NCBI GenBank assembly: GCA_032164245.1
Contig: JAVMKO010000004.1
Span: forward strand, 35,441,626-35,505,625
From: Sternotherus odoratus
Lineage: Eukaryota; Chordata; Testudines; Kinosternidae
Direction of reading: 5' to 3'
Length of the DNA stretch: 64,000 nt
The translations under genes and the position numbers were made by a program. A model generated the notes under the pieces. That model worked only from the letters and a program-made list of their open reading frames with translations, searched no databases and was not told the DNA's origin. Positions 9,642-19,866 of the stretch are shown in pieces (positions within the stretch are counted from its first letter, which is position 1; each line of letters starts with the position of its first letter).

Positions 9642-11886
9642 GGCTAGAGGGATGCATGACAGTTGTGAGGCTGGTATTTGTTCTGAACCAGTGCACCCTT
9701 CCCTAGAACGATGATACTCTCTGGGCACATATGTTGTTGAGTATACTTGGTTTGAAGTATAACAACTGTATATATTGCATCCTTTAGACGATAGTTGCTA
9801 CGTGCCATGTGTGTTCTGTTTTGTTTATCACCTAGATGTCCTGCACTAGGAAATGTCTGCTTGGGAGGGAATGTAGAAGAGATCAGTGTATGCAGTGCAT
9901 TCTGTAACCAGATCATCCTTTTTGTTATACGTACATAACATTTCAAATAAACCTTGTCGTAGGCTGTTTTCTCCCAAGCACATAATCTCCTCTGAATAAG
10001 ATCTATTCATTTCAGAACAGCAGTGAGACTTTTGTGGTATGTGGAATTGCTGTCTAGTCTATTCTGTTTAGCTCTCAGCTACATTAATGCTGATAAACTG
10101 AGTTTCAGCTGAAACCATACTGCTGACAGAGACACATTTTGTGATTAATAATACAGTGCTGGAATAATGCTTGCTTGCCCATTACTAAATGTTTACTATA
10201 GTCTCCAGACCATTTGAAGCATTTCCCTAGCAGTACAAATTGTCTGGAGCAGTCAAACAAGCTAATGTGTACTTGATCAGACAGGGATATTATTATATGT
10301 GTAAAATAAGCCATGGCTGTAGATTGAATGTAAGGCTGAGATTAAACTACAACACAACTATTTGATCCTGGGCCATTGCTTTGTAACATGGACACAGTTC
10401 ATAAATAGTTATATATCTTTTTAAAAGTAAATAAAAACAAGACGCGCTGGAGTTTGACATGTGGCATCCAGGAAGATTGATAACTCAGTACTGGAGCACG
10501 GAGGAGACATTCTCAATTTTGTAATCCAGATGGTGGCCAAGAAGGTCAGGTGCAGTGCATGAGTTTGCCACCCTGTGTGCAGTATATACAGATATTTCAC
10601 AAATGCAGTGTAGCGTAACTAGTTTTATATAAAATGGAGAATAAGATACTTGCTTTTCTAAATCTCTGCATTTCTTTGTAATTTTTCTTTCTAAATATTG
10701 AATGGACAGATTCTTATACTCACCCCAATCCCTACATGCTGCTCTGGGCCATAGAAGATTCCCTCTGGCATAGGAGAAATATAGGACTGACATCAATTGC
10801 CCTATCCTGTCCCTCCTTACAGAGTGTAGCACAAAAGGCAAGCCAAGGGTAGAGTGGGATTAAATAAATCAGCATAGCACTCAGTACTCGGTGAATTCTG
10901 GGTTGCGGACTTTTTGCTAAGGGTTGCTTTAGCTCCCTCATCTCCCCTGAATATAGGTGCACAAAGGTGTCTCAAACCTCTCCTCCTGATATAGCATAGA
11001 ACGTAGCCTAAGAGATTTTTGTTACAACTTTCTTCCTAATTCGAGGTAGACCTAAAATATATTCTACTGTCATCTTCTCTTTTGCTGACAGACTAAACAT
11101 ATAAATATATAATTGTAATATGAGCACTATTATTGTAATATAAGCAATATCACAAGTTTTCTTAAAACAATGGCTAGAGATGAAAGAAAATGACATGTCT
11201 TTTTAATTTTTTAAATTGAAATTGTCCAGTAGTATTGGAGTCCTTACTTAGAGAAAATTCCGATTGAACTCAATGTTTTTTTTTTCTGAATAGTAGCTGC
11301 AAGAGCAGTGGCAAATAGAGCTCTAGAATGTCAGTGATACAATGAAGTTTCAATTGGCTGCATCAGACTCTGTTTCATTTCATGCCACTTCCTTTGATAG
11401 TTATACAAATTATGAGGATAAAGATTTTCCAAATAGGATTCTCCTTTTCCCAGCATAGTTATTTGCAATGATGAGCTCCCTCAAATATCGCTTTTTTGGG
11501 TATTTTTGGAAGTAGCATTTTATTCAAGTAGGATTTCTTGCATTATAGCTTGGTAATAGAGAAATTAAGAAGAGTTCATATTTATGGGGACCTATGTGGG
11601 TAGAAAGTATTCAAGGAAAACAAAGTATTAAATTGGTGCAAAGATTTTGTCATAATTAGGATGGGGAAAAGTAGCATAAGAGGTACTTACCATGGGAACT
11701 ATTATTTTTTCTGGGTTTTGCTCTTTTACATGTTTTACTTCTTTATGGTATATCAAAACAATGCACTAATAATATACAAAACTGCTGGGGAATTATTTTT
11801 AAAATCCATATTCCCTTTTTTCTGCAAACTTATGGGGACAAATCATTGGAGTGCAATTGTGCTCTAACAATTTGTGGATGGAATTA
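9642..11886. other. Single-copy non-coding stretch
   Basis: AT-rich sequence without recognisable repeats or RNA genes. Frames up to 118 codons (minus strand, 10841-10485) lack known domains. Confidence 0.6.
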
Positions 11887-12964
11887 CAGTAAAACCTCGA
11901 TATAACGGACTAATTCGGGCGAGGGGGTGTCCGTTAAAGCCGAAAGTCCGTTATATAATAAAGTAGGTTTTCCGAATGCGTATGTTAAAAAATTGACAAA
12001 TTAGTTAGTTTACCTGTTTTTACTTATGTAGACACGTTTGTGTAATTAAAATTAAGTATGTATGAAAAGTTTAAATTTCACAGAAAAGTTTCCTATACAG
12101 TAGACTCTCGATTATCCGGGATGATCGGGAAAACCTTAATCCCGGTTAATAAAATCCCAGATAATCACGCGTCTACTGGGGTGGGGGGCAGGGTGTTTTG
12201 CCGGCCACCCTGGGGGTGGGGGTGGATGGTGGTGGTCCCACCACCTGCCCCAGTCAGCTCCCCTGCTAGCCTGGGTGTAGGAAGCCCAGGCTGGCAGCGG
12301 GCTGAGACCCCGGCTGGCAGGAGCCTGGGGGGAAATCCCAAAGCGGCGGCAGGTTGAGTGCTCAGTTCGCCGCCGCCTTGGGGTTTTCCCCCCAGGCTCC
12401 TGCCAGCCAGGGTCTGAGCTCCCGCTGTCAGCCTGGATTCCCTGCACCCAGGCTGGCAGCGGGAGCTGACTGGGGCAGGTGGCAGAAGCCTGGGGCGAGA
12501 GCCCAAAGCGGCAGTGGGCTCAGCACTGAGCCTGCTGCCGCTTTGGGCTTTCCCCCCAGGCTCCTGCCAGCCGGGGTCTCAGCCCGCTGCCAGCCTGCAT
12601 TTCCTACACCCAGGCTGGAAGCAGGCTGAGACCCCAGCTTGTAAGGGGCCAGTGGGAGAAGCGCCATAGCAGCAGCAGGCTAAGGCTGAGCCCGCCGCCG
12701 CTTTGGGGCTTCCCCTACCAACCCGTTTAGACATCCCGGTTAATCCGCAGCCCAGTTAACCCGCACCCGGATAATCGGGAGTCTACTGTAACAGTGAATT
12801 AATAACAAAAAATAACCTGTTAATTTAATTATAAGCAAATCTTGGTTAAAAGCATTTTAAAATTAACAGGGTGTTAATTTTCACATATGACATATGAACT
12901 GGAAATTTTGTCCGTTAAATCCGAAGTCCGTTAAATCGAGGTCCGTTAAATCGAGGGTTTACTG
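11887..12964. mobile_element. pogo/Tigger-type DNA transposon (outer element)
   Basis: It begins CAGTAAAACCTCGATATAAC and ends ATCGAGGGTTTACTG, flanked on both sides by TA (11885-11886 and 12965-12966). The TA TSD plus CAGTA...TACTG termini are typical of Tc1/mariner-Tigger elements. Subterminal GTCCGTTA words are repeated at both ends (near 11929, 11947, 12911, 12926 and 12941). It is non-autonomous, with about 390 bp of its own sequence. The centre is interrupted by a second element at 12098-12788. Confidence 0.88.
12098..12788. mobile_element. pogo/Tigger-type MITE nested in the outer element
   Basis: Ends CAGTAGACTCTCGATTATCC and GGATAATCGGGAGTCTACTG are inverted repeats flanked by TA (12096-12097 and 12789-12790). 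The GC-rich interior contains alternating inverted copies of a unit of about 110 bp. GGCAGCGGGCTGAGACCCC, CCCAAAGCGGCGGC and their complements recur at about 12290-12360, 12365-12440, 12450-12530, 12535-12600 and 12610-12710. Frames through it on both strands are composition shadows. Insertion inside the 11887-12964 element shows that it is the younger of the two. Confidence 0.88.
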
Positions 12965-13360
12965 TAATGTCATTTAAATATCAAAGTCCCTGATGAGGTT
13001 AGCAAATAACAATTAAGGCATCTGCAATTTGTATTTGCCCTCCACGAAAGAGAGGGTATGAACAGAAAGGCAGATCAGGCTCCATTGCAAATCAACACTT
13101 TCTCAATCATTCTTAACTTATATTTTAAAAATTGAAATTTTTCTCATGAAAACAAAAGAACTAGCATAATTTAAGTCCAATGCACTGAGTGCTGTGAGAG
13201 TTCCTCTTCCAGTCTATACCAATTCAGTGCTCACTCCTAAACTGCATGAGTACTACTACTTCAGGGCTGATTCTCTGTAACAAAGTGGATCCAATACTAC
13301 GAGATGGTGAATTCTCAACTCCAGGTCCTTGCAGGATCAGGCCCAGGATGTCGGTCCCAA

Positions 13361-13486
13361 ATAGGGTGACCAGATGTCCTGATTTTATAGGGACAGTCCT
13401 GATTTGGGAGGCTTTTTCTTATATAGGGACCTATTACTCCCCACCCCTTGTCCCGATTTTTTGCACTTGCTATCTGGTCACCCTAT
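13361..13486. mobile_element. Small MITE with perfect 15-bp TIRs
   Basis: ATAGGGTGACCAGAT at the left and ATCTGGTCACCCTAT at the right are exact reverse complements enclosing about 95 bp. From memory this is an abundant turtle/crocodilian non-autonomous DNA element. A TSD is not certain, with CCCAA and CCAAA on the two sides. Confidence 0.8.
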
Positions 13487-13541
13487 CCAAAACTGGTTTT
13501 CTGATGTAGACAAATCTCCACAAGGAACTCGAATGAGACAG

Positions 13542-13733
13542 GTTAAAGAATAGCAGCCATGTTAGTCTGTATCTGTAAAGAAAATGATGAATACTTGTAG
13601 CACCTTAGAGACTAACCAGTTTATTTCAGCATAAGCTTTCATGGACGATGAAGTGGGCTATAGTCCACGAAAGCTTATGCTGAAATAAACTGGTTAGTCT
13701 CTAAGGTGCTACAAGTCTTCCTCACTTTCTTTA
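13542..13733. mobile_element. Penelope-like element, inverted-arm copy B, 11-bp TSD
   Basis: A perfect 11-bp direct repeat, GAATGAGACAG, lies at 13531-13541 and 13734-13744. The inner sequence is a near-perfect palindrome: CACCTTAGAGACTAACCAGT...AGCATAAGCTTTCATGG, then its complement. The left end GTTAAAGAATAGCAGCC...GTTAGTCTG is the complete outer end, and the right arm is truncated at CACTTTCTTTA. It is the same family as the copies at 2520, 24223 and 50692, and carries no reading frame. Confidence 0.72.
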
Positions 13734-13744
13734 GAATGAGACAG

Positions 13745-16727
13745 TCATATTCAATTATGGCCAGAACTAAGGCCAGTAGGCTACCTGTATTATCTCACTG
13801 TGCTATCTAATCCTAATGAATCTTCTTTTAAAATTCTCAGAGGCTCTATTTTTCAATCTCTTTCCAAGTCTGTTTGCACCATTTCATTCTTTGTAAAAAT
13901 GAATGGATACAAAAGTAAGCTGTCTCACCCATGGCAGTTATTATTTTCTATTTTCTGCTGGCTTCTTTAGAAGCACATGGTGCAGCAGCTAAGTTTGGCC
14001 ACAGTGTTGTCTTAATGAAAGTAGTAATCTGAATAGGAAGCCAAAGCACAGTATTAATACTCCAATTCAGTAGTAACCCTGTCACACATAGTATATCCAA
14101 CACAGCCTACATGCTAGTTCTGTATAGGTTAGAAAATGACACCTTTTTATTATGCCTGTTTTTACTGCTGTCGGCTCTTATGCAGTCTGCCTGAGGCCAA
14201 CTGCATGAGATGAAGGGGAGGGTTTTTTTCATCACTCTATGTAATAATATGGGGACATTTCAACCCATCAGAATGCAGGATTTCCACTGGAATCTTTTTA
14301 TAATGGCCAAAGGTTGCCACTTGGGAGATTCAGTCATTGTTATGAAATGCTCTTCCTTTCTAATGAATGTGATGGATTTTATTGAGAAAGATTATTGTCT
14401 CTCTGTAGCACTTTTTTGATAGTTTAGAAGTGGTTATGAGACTTTCACTGCACAAAAAGAGGCTTTTTGTAAAGGTGCCAAAACATGAGGAACATTATTT
14501 TGTACAGCAGCCCCTGCGGAGCACTGTGAGATTTTGGTCCTGTACATTCAGAGTCACATTCAGCTTTAAAAAAGGTAATCTTTAAGCAATATGGCATCAT
14601 TAAATGTACAAGGTGAGGACAGTATGCAAAGAAAACTACTACTTCTAGGCTGTGGAATGAAACTGGAGCATCTGAAACCATCTGAAACTGAAACCATCGC
14701 ACAGAGGACAGCCAATAAATTCATGTTGACCCTATCAACATTAACATACACCGGTTTCTCCCACGGCGATGGGTACACCCCTCTCTCCTACATGGGACAT
14801 CTGGAGGTAGGATGGCAGAGAGGAAGTTGAAATGTTCTGGCAGGCATGCAGAGGCTGAGAACTAGCACAGAGGGTCAAGGCAATCTGGGAATTTAAGGGA
14901 TAGTACCAGCTTCTCAACTGGCAAGGTTTGCAGCCTCTAATCCATATCCAACCATGGGCCTAGTGGAATAACCAGGAAGAAACTCAAGGAACAAAACTGA
15001 TTGAGATTTTTCACATGAAAAGGTTTTTAGCTGAAAAATTGACTTTTTAATAGACGTTTATTGACATTTTTGAATGTGATCAAAAGTTCATGTTATATTT
15101 TTCTAATATTTTAATCAAAATCATCTATAGGAAATTTTGTTCATTGAAAAACCTGATTTCCAGTAAGAAACCCTGGTTTTCAGTAAAGTCAAAATTTCAA
15201 TAGCAATTTTGTAGGTGATTTCAATACAATTTTTGATTAAAAAATATTGATTTTTAAATGTTGTGGAACATTTTTTGTGGAAACATTTTAATGTTTTCAT
15301 AAAGTTGTTTTTCCATTTTTGACCAGCTCTGTGCATGAATCACTAATAAACTGGAGAGGGAAAAAAAAGAGTCAGATATATTATTATTATTATTATTTAT
15401 TTATTTATTATTATTTCTCTTCATTGTTTCTAGAATAAAAGCAAATTTCTCCTGTGTAATCAGCATCATGCTACTGCCCGCATCATTCTTTGATATCACA
15501 ATCCAATTCTATAATACTGAAATCACTCCAGTGGGTATGAAATGGGAATGCATGATATCCCAAAATGTTTCAGAAGTCTGGCAATAAAGAAGTCATCTTC
15601 TTTTACATACATATAGCAAGGTATTGAAAACAATCAACAGTAAAAGAGGAGGAAAATCAGATCAAGTACCTGTTCAGTGTAAAAAGGTTTGTTTTCTATA
15701 CTTAAGTTTGTGTTAGTGGGGCGGTGATTCTTTTATGCTCTAATTAAAATCAAAATCCATCTCCCACTCTCAGTTTCAGTGTTTTTTTATTTAAAGGAAA
15801 CAGTGACACCACTTTTGCACCATTTTATCTTCTTGCTAAAATATTTTCCACATAAGTATGAACTTTTATGTAAGGGCCAAATTCTACCTTGCTGTGCATG
15901 AGCATTGAAGTTATTGACATCTACACCAGTGAATCCAAGAGCTGCTTTCAATCTAAGAATATAGCCCAAAATACTTTAGGTGCTGATTGACTAAACATAG
16001 TACCTGGTATTTGGAACCCAGACTATACTAGACTGGATAGTTCACATCTGCACCAGAATGCATCCTACTGCCTTTGATGGGTATCTCTGTTTGTTCACAA
16101 TGTGGCAGTTCTGGAAATGCTGGTTGGCTGGGATGCCCTGGCACATTCTGACAATAGCATACTTGTTAAGAAGACACTATTGATTTGGCCAAGTACCAGC
16201 GGTTTTGACCGTTTATTTTTCAACCCATTCATTTATTTTTTCTTTTTATTTCCTGACAAGTTGAAGATACTCTTATGAATTTTCTAAAACTGTATATAAC
16301 AGCCACTGACCACAACAAAAATTGCAGTCAATAGAGTTCATTCCTCAGGGGACATCAGACTGCTTCCAGATAAGTAAACTGAAAATAACAGACAACATGC
16401 ACTAAGGCTTCAGAGGAAGCTGGAATACAAAGCTGTGCAATATTATCACCAAAAAAGAACATCAGGAACAGAGACAAGACAGCAAAAATGGATAGGAAAT
16501 CTGACCTTTTATTATTTCACTGCTTTGCATCATCCTAAATTCCCACATACTAAGTTGAATTATAAATGTGGACTAATAATACACACACACTCCACAAAGA
16601 AGCTGCACCAACTGAGTAAATTTCAGATACTGGCAACTAAACCATGTACTTATAATGATGTTGTAAACCAGCATTTGGAGAAATGATGGAATGCATACTG
16701 GGAGCGGGACTCAGTAGTTCTTCTGTA

Positions 16728-16730
<3 letters not shown>
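13745..16730. other. Single-copy non-coding stretch
   Basis: Contains an (ATT)n/(ATTT)n microsatellite at 15378-15418. Otherwise there is no gene, RNA gene or recognised repeat. Frames below 86 codons show no known domain. Confidence 0.6.
15378..15418 (+). repeat. (ATT)n / (TTTA)n microsatellite
   Basis: Imperfect run of ATT trinucleotides passing into TTTA tetranucleotides. Confidence 0.9.
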
Positions 16731-16776
<46 letters not shown>

Positions 16777-16779
16777 ACA
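16730..16779 (+). repeat. (CT)n(CA)n compound microsatellite
   Basis: About 11 CT dinucleotides pass directly into about 13 CA dinucleotides. CA runs of this type can adopt Z-DNA, and CT runs triplex DNA. Confidence 0.93.
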
Positions 16780-16825
16780 TGCAAATCAAAGTGTTGAGGT
16801 AGAAAGCCAATCAGATACTATTGCT

Positions 16826-17220
16826 GTAGGAGAGACAAGGTGGGTGAGGTCATATCTTTTATTGGACTAACTTCTGTTGGTGAGAGAGACAAGTTTAGGA
16901 GCTCCATCAAGCTCTTCCTCAGGTCTTGCAACAGTACTCAGAGTGTCACAGCTAAATACAAGGTCAAACAGATAGTTGAGCATAAGGAGTTAGCACATAT
17001 TTTAAGGGACTATTCCAGGTGATGTGACCTGTTAAAAACCCTGCAGTTATAGAACAAAAAATGGGGGGCTCTTGTGTTATAGATTGTTGTAATAAGCCAT
17101 AATCTAGTGTCTTTATTAAGAGATTGAGTTCTAGTATCTAGCAAAGTTATTAATTTAATATTACTTCACCCACATTGTCTCTCTAATATTCTTGGATGAA
17201 CGGGGCTACAACAACACTGT
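16826..17220 (-). mobile_element. Penelope-like element, copy E, with relic of the ORF C-terminus
   Basis: On the minus strand about 17159-17025 an open stretch reads KLITLLDTRTQSLNKDT and continues for about 40 codons to a stop. Copies at 30225 and 50692 encode a matching tail (FIKLLDT..., IFKLDTINQEL...). In PLEs this segment would follow the GIY-YIG endonuclease domain (inference). Downstream on the minus strand is a pseudo-LTR (ACCTGAGGAAGAGC...CTTGTCTCTCTCACC). At the other end lies a plus-oriented partial arm (CACCCACATTGTCTCTC...GGGGCTACAACAACACTGT), so the arms are inverted. A diverged TSD (ATACTATTGCT at 16815, ATACAGTTGCT at 17221; 9 of 11 match) is compatible. Confidence 0.65.
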
Positions 17221-17685
17221 ATACAGTTGCTTGTTGGACACATGCAATACATCACAGCTTGGTATCTGGGCCTTGCAGCTGCCAAGTATTTCTTGGGAAG
17301 GACCACAAACATTATTGGCCCAAGTGGTGCAGAAGATGCAGAAGGGTACTGGGAAGCATATTAATCATTTGCCAGCAGGAACAGGCGGCCATGCCAAGTT
17401 CCTATTGAATTACACACATGTGCCACCTTCTGCTGCAGTCACACTCTTGTTTAATGCGAAAGACAAAGCTGGCTCCCAAAAGGCAACCTCTGTGTACTTC
17501 CACTCTACATAGTAGCTCTGCAGTTGCTGTTGGGAGGTTATACAGTTTAAGTTTATTTATAAGTGAGTGTCTGTGTAGACAGATGGAAGAGTGAGGAAAC
17601 ATTTTCCAGAGATACAACGGTTTTTAATTTCTTCTGTCTCCATCTATGAGTATATCTACTTTTTTTTTTCATTCAAATCCCTCCA
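17221..17685. other. Non-coding stretch between PLE copy E and the Helitron
   Basis: The plus strand is open from 17192 to 17512 (106 codons), but the first ATG lies inside the PLE tail and I recognise no domain. It may be a fragment of an unknown repeat or chance. It ends in a short AT-rich spacer before the Helitron 5' end. Confidence 0.45.
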
Positions 17686-17975
17686 TCTATATATATAAAA
17701 GTCAAGTGGTGTATGTATGAGTGTATGTATGTACGTATGACTGCGAAGTCCTCCCGCACCGTTTGAGCCAGAGACTTGAATTTTGGTACAGTGAGGGGTC
17801 TTGGGGTCTAGATGCTGGTAAGGGTCGAAAAATTTTCGGATCTCACCTCTGACGCCCCCCAGGGGTGAAAGTCTTTCAGGGCCAATCACATCAGCTTGGC
17901 AGTTAGGTGGTGATGATGTCATAATACCCCCCTCCAACAGACACCTCACTCGCTCAGCTCACCCCTCCCTCCTCC

Positions 17976-18090
17976 AACGGAACCCCGGAGATCCCTCAGT
18001 TCTCTGCCCTTCCCACCTCCCCAACGGAACCCCGGAGATCCCTCAGTTCTCTGCCCCTCCCACCTCCCCAACGGAACCCCGGACTACATC
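17976..18090 (+). repeat. 47-bp tandem repeat inside the Helitron
   Basis: The word AACGGAACCCCGGA starts at 17976, 18023 and 18070, giving a 47-bp period with about 2.4 copies and very few differences. The near identity implies recent duplication. Confidence 0.85.
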
Positions 18091-18164
18091 AGCTCTGTGC
18101 CCCCCCCACCTGCGAAGGTCCCCGGAATCCCTCGGCTCTGGGCCCCCTCCCCTCCTGCGACGGA

Positions 18165-19340
18165 TCTGAGTTGGGTTTGGTGGGACGGTAAGTGAGGTGG
18201 GGGTGTCGGATTCGGTCGGGGGGGTGAGGTGGGGGTTTCGGGTTTGCTTCGGGGGGTGGGAAGGTGTCGGGGGGGTGAGGGGTGTGGTGTGGGTGTTGGG
18301 TTTGGTCTGGGGGGGGGGGAGGTGTTGGGGTGGGTGCCCAGACCAAACCCGACACCCCCCCCCGGCTCACTTACCCCCCGACCAAACCCGACACCGCCAC
18401 CTCACCCCCCCACCAACCGCAACACCCCCTGACCAACCCCAACACCCACCCCTCACCCCTCACCCACCCCAACACCTTCCCACCCCCCCAGACAAAACCC
18501 GACACCCCCTGGCTCACTTACCCCCCGACCGAACCTGACACCCCCACCTCACCCCCCCACACACCAATCGCAACACCCCCAGACCAAACCTGACACCCCC
18601 CGGCTCACTTACCCCCCGACCGAAACCGACACTCCCACCTCACCCCCCCAAGCAAACCCGACACCCCCACCTCACCCCCCCCACCAACCACAACACCCCC
18701 TGACCAACCCCAACACCCACACCTCACCCCTCACCCACCACGACATCTTCCCACCCCCCCAGACCAAACCCGACACCCCCCCGGCTCACTTACCCCCGAC
18801 CGAACCCGACACCCCTACCTCATCCCCCCAAGCAAACCTGACACCCCCACCTCAACCCCCCACCAACCGCAACACCCCCTGACCAACCGCAACACTCACC
18901 CCTCACCCACCCCAACACCTTCCCACCCCCCCAGACCAAACCCTACACCCCCCGGCTCACTTACCCCCCCGACCAAACCCGACAACCCCACCTGACCCCC
19001 CCAAGCAAACCCAACACCCCCACCTGACCCCCCGACCAAACCCGACACCCCCCCCCCCCGGCTCACGGTGCACTGTGTAGCACACAGATTATTAAATACA
19101 CTGTTCGGTCGGGGGGTGAGGTGGGGGTGTCGGGTTTGCTCAGGGAGTGAGGTGGGGGTGTCGGGTTTGGTCGGGGGGTGACGTGGGGGTGTTGGGTTTG
19201 TTTTGGGGGGTCAGGTGGGGTTGTCGGGTTTGGTCGGGGGGTAAGTGAGCCGGGGGGTCTTGGGGTTGGTCGGGGGGGTGGGAAGATGTCAGGGTGGGTG
19301 AAGGGTGGGTGTTGGGGTTGGTCAGGGGGTGTCAACTGTC
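18165..19340. repeat. Strand-switching C/G-rich minisatellite inside the Helitron
   Basis: Units of the type ACCAAACCCGACACCCCC plus ACCTCACCCCCC are tandemly repeated. The G-rich version lies on the plus strand at 18165-18340, the C-rich version at 18340-19075, and the G-rich version again at 19105-19340. The marker GGCTCACTTA recurs at 18364, 18511, 18602, 18783 and 18954 (with a variant at 19060), giving a higher-order period of about 170-180 bp with deletion variants. Long frames here on both strands are artefacts. Confidence 0.88.
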
Positions 19341-19392
19341 TGCCCCCTCCCCACCTCCGACTGACCCGAGCAACGCCGGGCACTTATGCTAG

Positions 19393-19628
19393 TTACCAAT
19401 AAAAGCATGCCATAGGTGCAGGATCTTTTGTGATACTGGGATGTGATCTTGAGAATGGTATGAACAAATCTGATGAGTAAATTGCAGTGGTATATCTCCC
19501 AATTTAATATAAAATATTTTCATCAATATACTTGTAAACAAACAAACAAGACCTTTCTATTTTAAAAAAATTATACTTCCTGTTCTCTTTCTATCCTACT
19601 GAGACTCTAGAAAAAGTTCAAAATTCTT
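19393..19628. other. Short non-coding spacer
   Basis: AT-rich sequence with no recognised feature. Confidence 0.5.
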
Positions 19629-19866
19629 CAACCCAAGTAAGGTGGCACGGGTCGGTATGGTGTACTGGTAAAAAGTGGCCACCTGTACTGACCCCAACTG
19701 CCTTACTTTAAAGCGCTGTTGTGGCAGCACTTTAACATTGCTGCTCTTTTTGTGCTCCCCTCCTCCTGCATCAGGGGCCGGGCTGGAGCCCCGGGCGGTG
19801 TGGGCGGGCTGGTAGGGGGACGCTGCCCACCATACCAGTAAAAGAGAAATTTCACCTTCACCCCTG
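19629..19866. mobile_element. hAT-type MITE, variant with TTTCACCTTCACCCCTG end
   Basis: The right end is TTTCACCTTCACCCCTG. The left end is a decayed version of its complement (CAACCCAAGTAAGGTGG). Internal words GGTCGGTATGGTGTACTGGTA and CCATACCAGTAAAAG form further inverted repeats. From memory it resembles a turtle MITE with CAGGGGTGAAAGTAA termini. The interior is GC-rich and there is no transposase. Confidence 0.6.

Larger units (their letters stand above)
17686..19392 (+). mobile_element. Non-autonomous Helitron
   Basis: The 5' end is TCTATATATATAAAAGTCAA, preceded by A. The 3' end is CACTTATGCTAG, followed by T, with a short GC hairpin (CCCG...CGGG, 19365-19380) about 9 bp upstream. 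TC...CTAG termini, a 3' subterminal hairpin, insertion between A and T, no TSD and no terminal inverted repeats together are diagnostic of Helitrons. There is no Rep/helicase coding sequence. The 1.7-kb body holds a 47-bp tandem repeat (17976-18090) and a large C/G-rich minisatellite (18165-19340). Confidence 0.85.

Noticed and set aside
9189..9714. Cluster of 94-147-codon open frames on both strands
   Set aside because: All lie in the GC-rich interior of a hAT-type MITE where stop codons are rare. They are Pro/Gly/Arg-rich low-complexity products without domains.
12058..12667. Open frames on both strands, 79-113 codons
   Set aside because: They run through inverted GC-rich units of the nested Tigger-type element, and the two strands give mirror products.
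16730..16779. CRISPR-like or array-like regular repeats
   Set aside because: These are simple CT and CA dinucleotides. No spacer-repeat structure occurs anywhere in the window, and the DNA is vertebrate.
18089..19402. Long Pro-rich or Gly-rich frames
   Set aside because: They are translations of the Helitron minisatellite, with no start context or domain.
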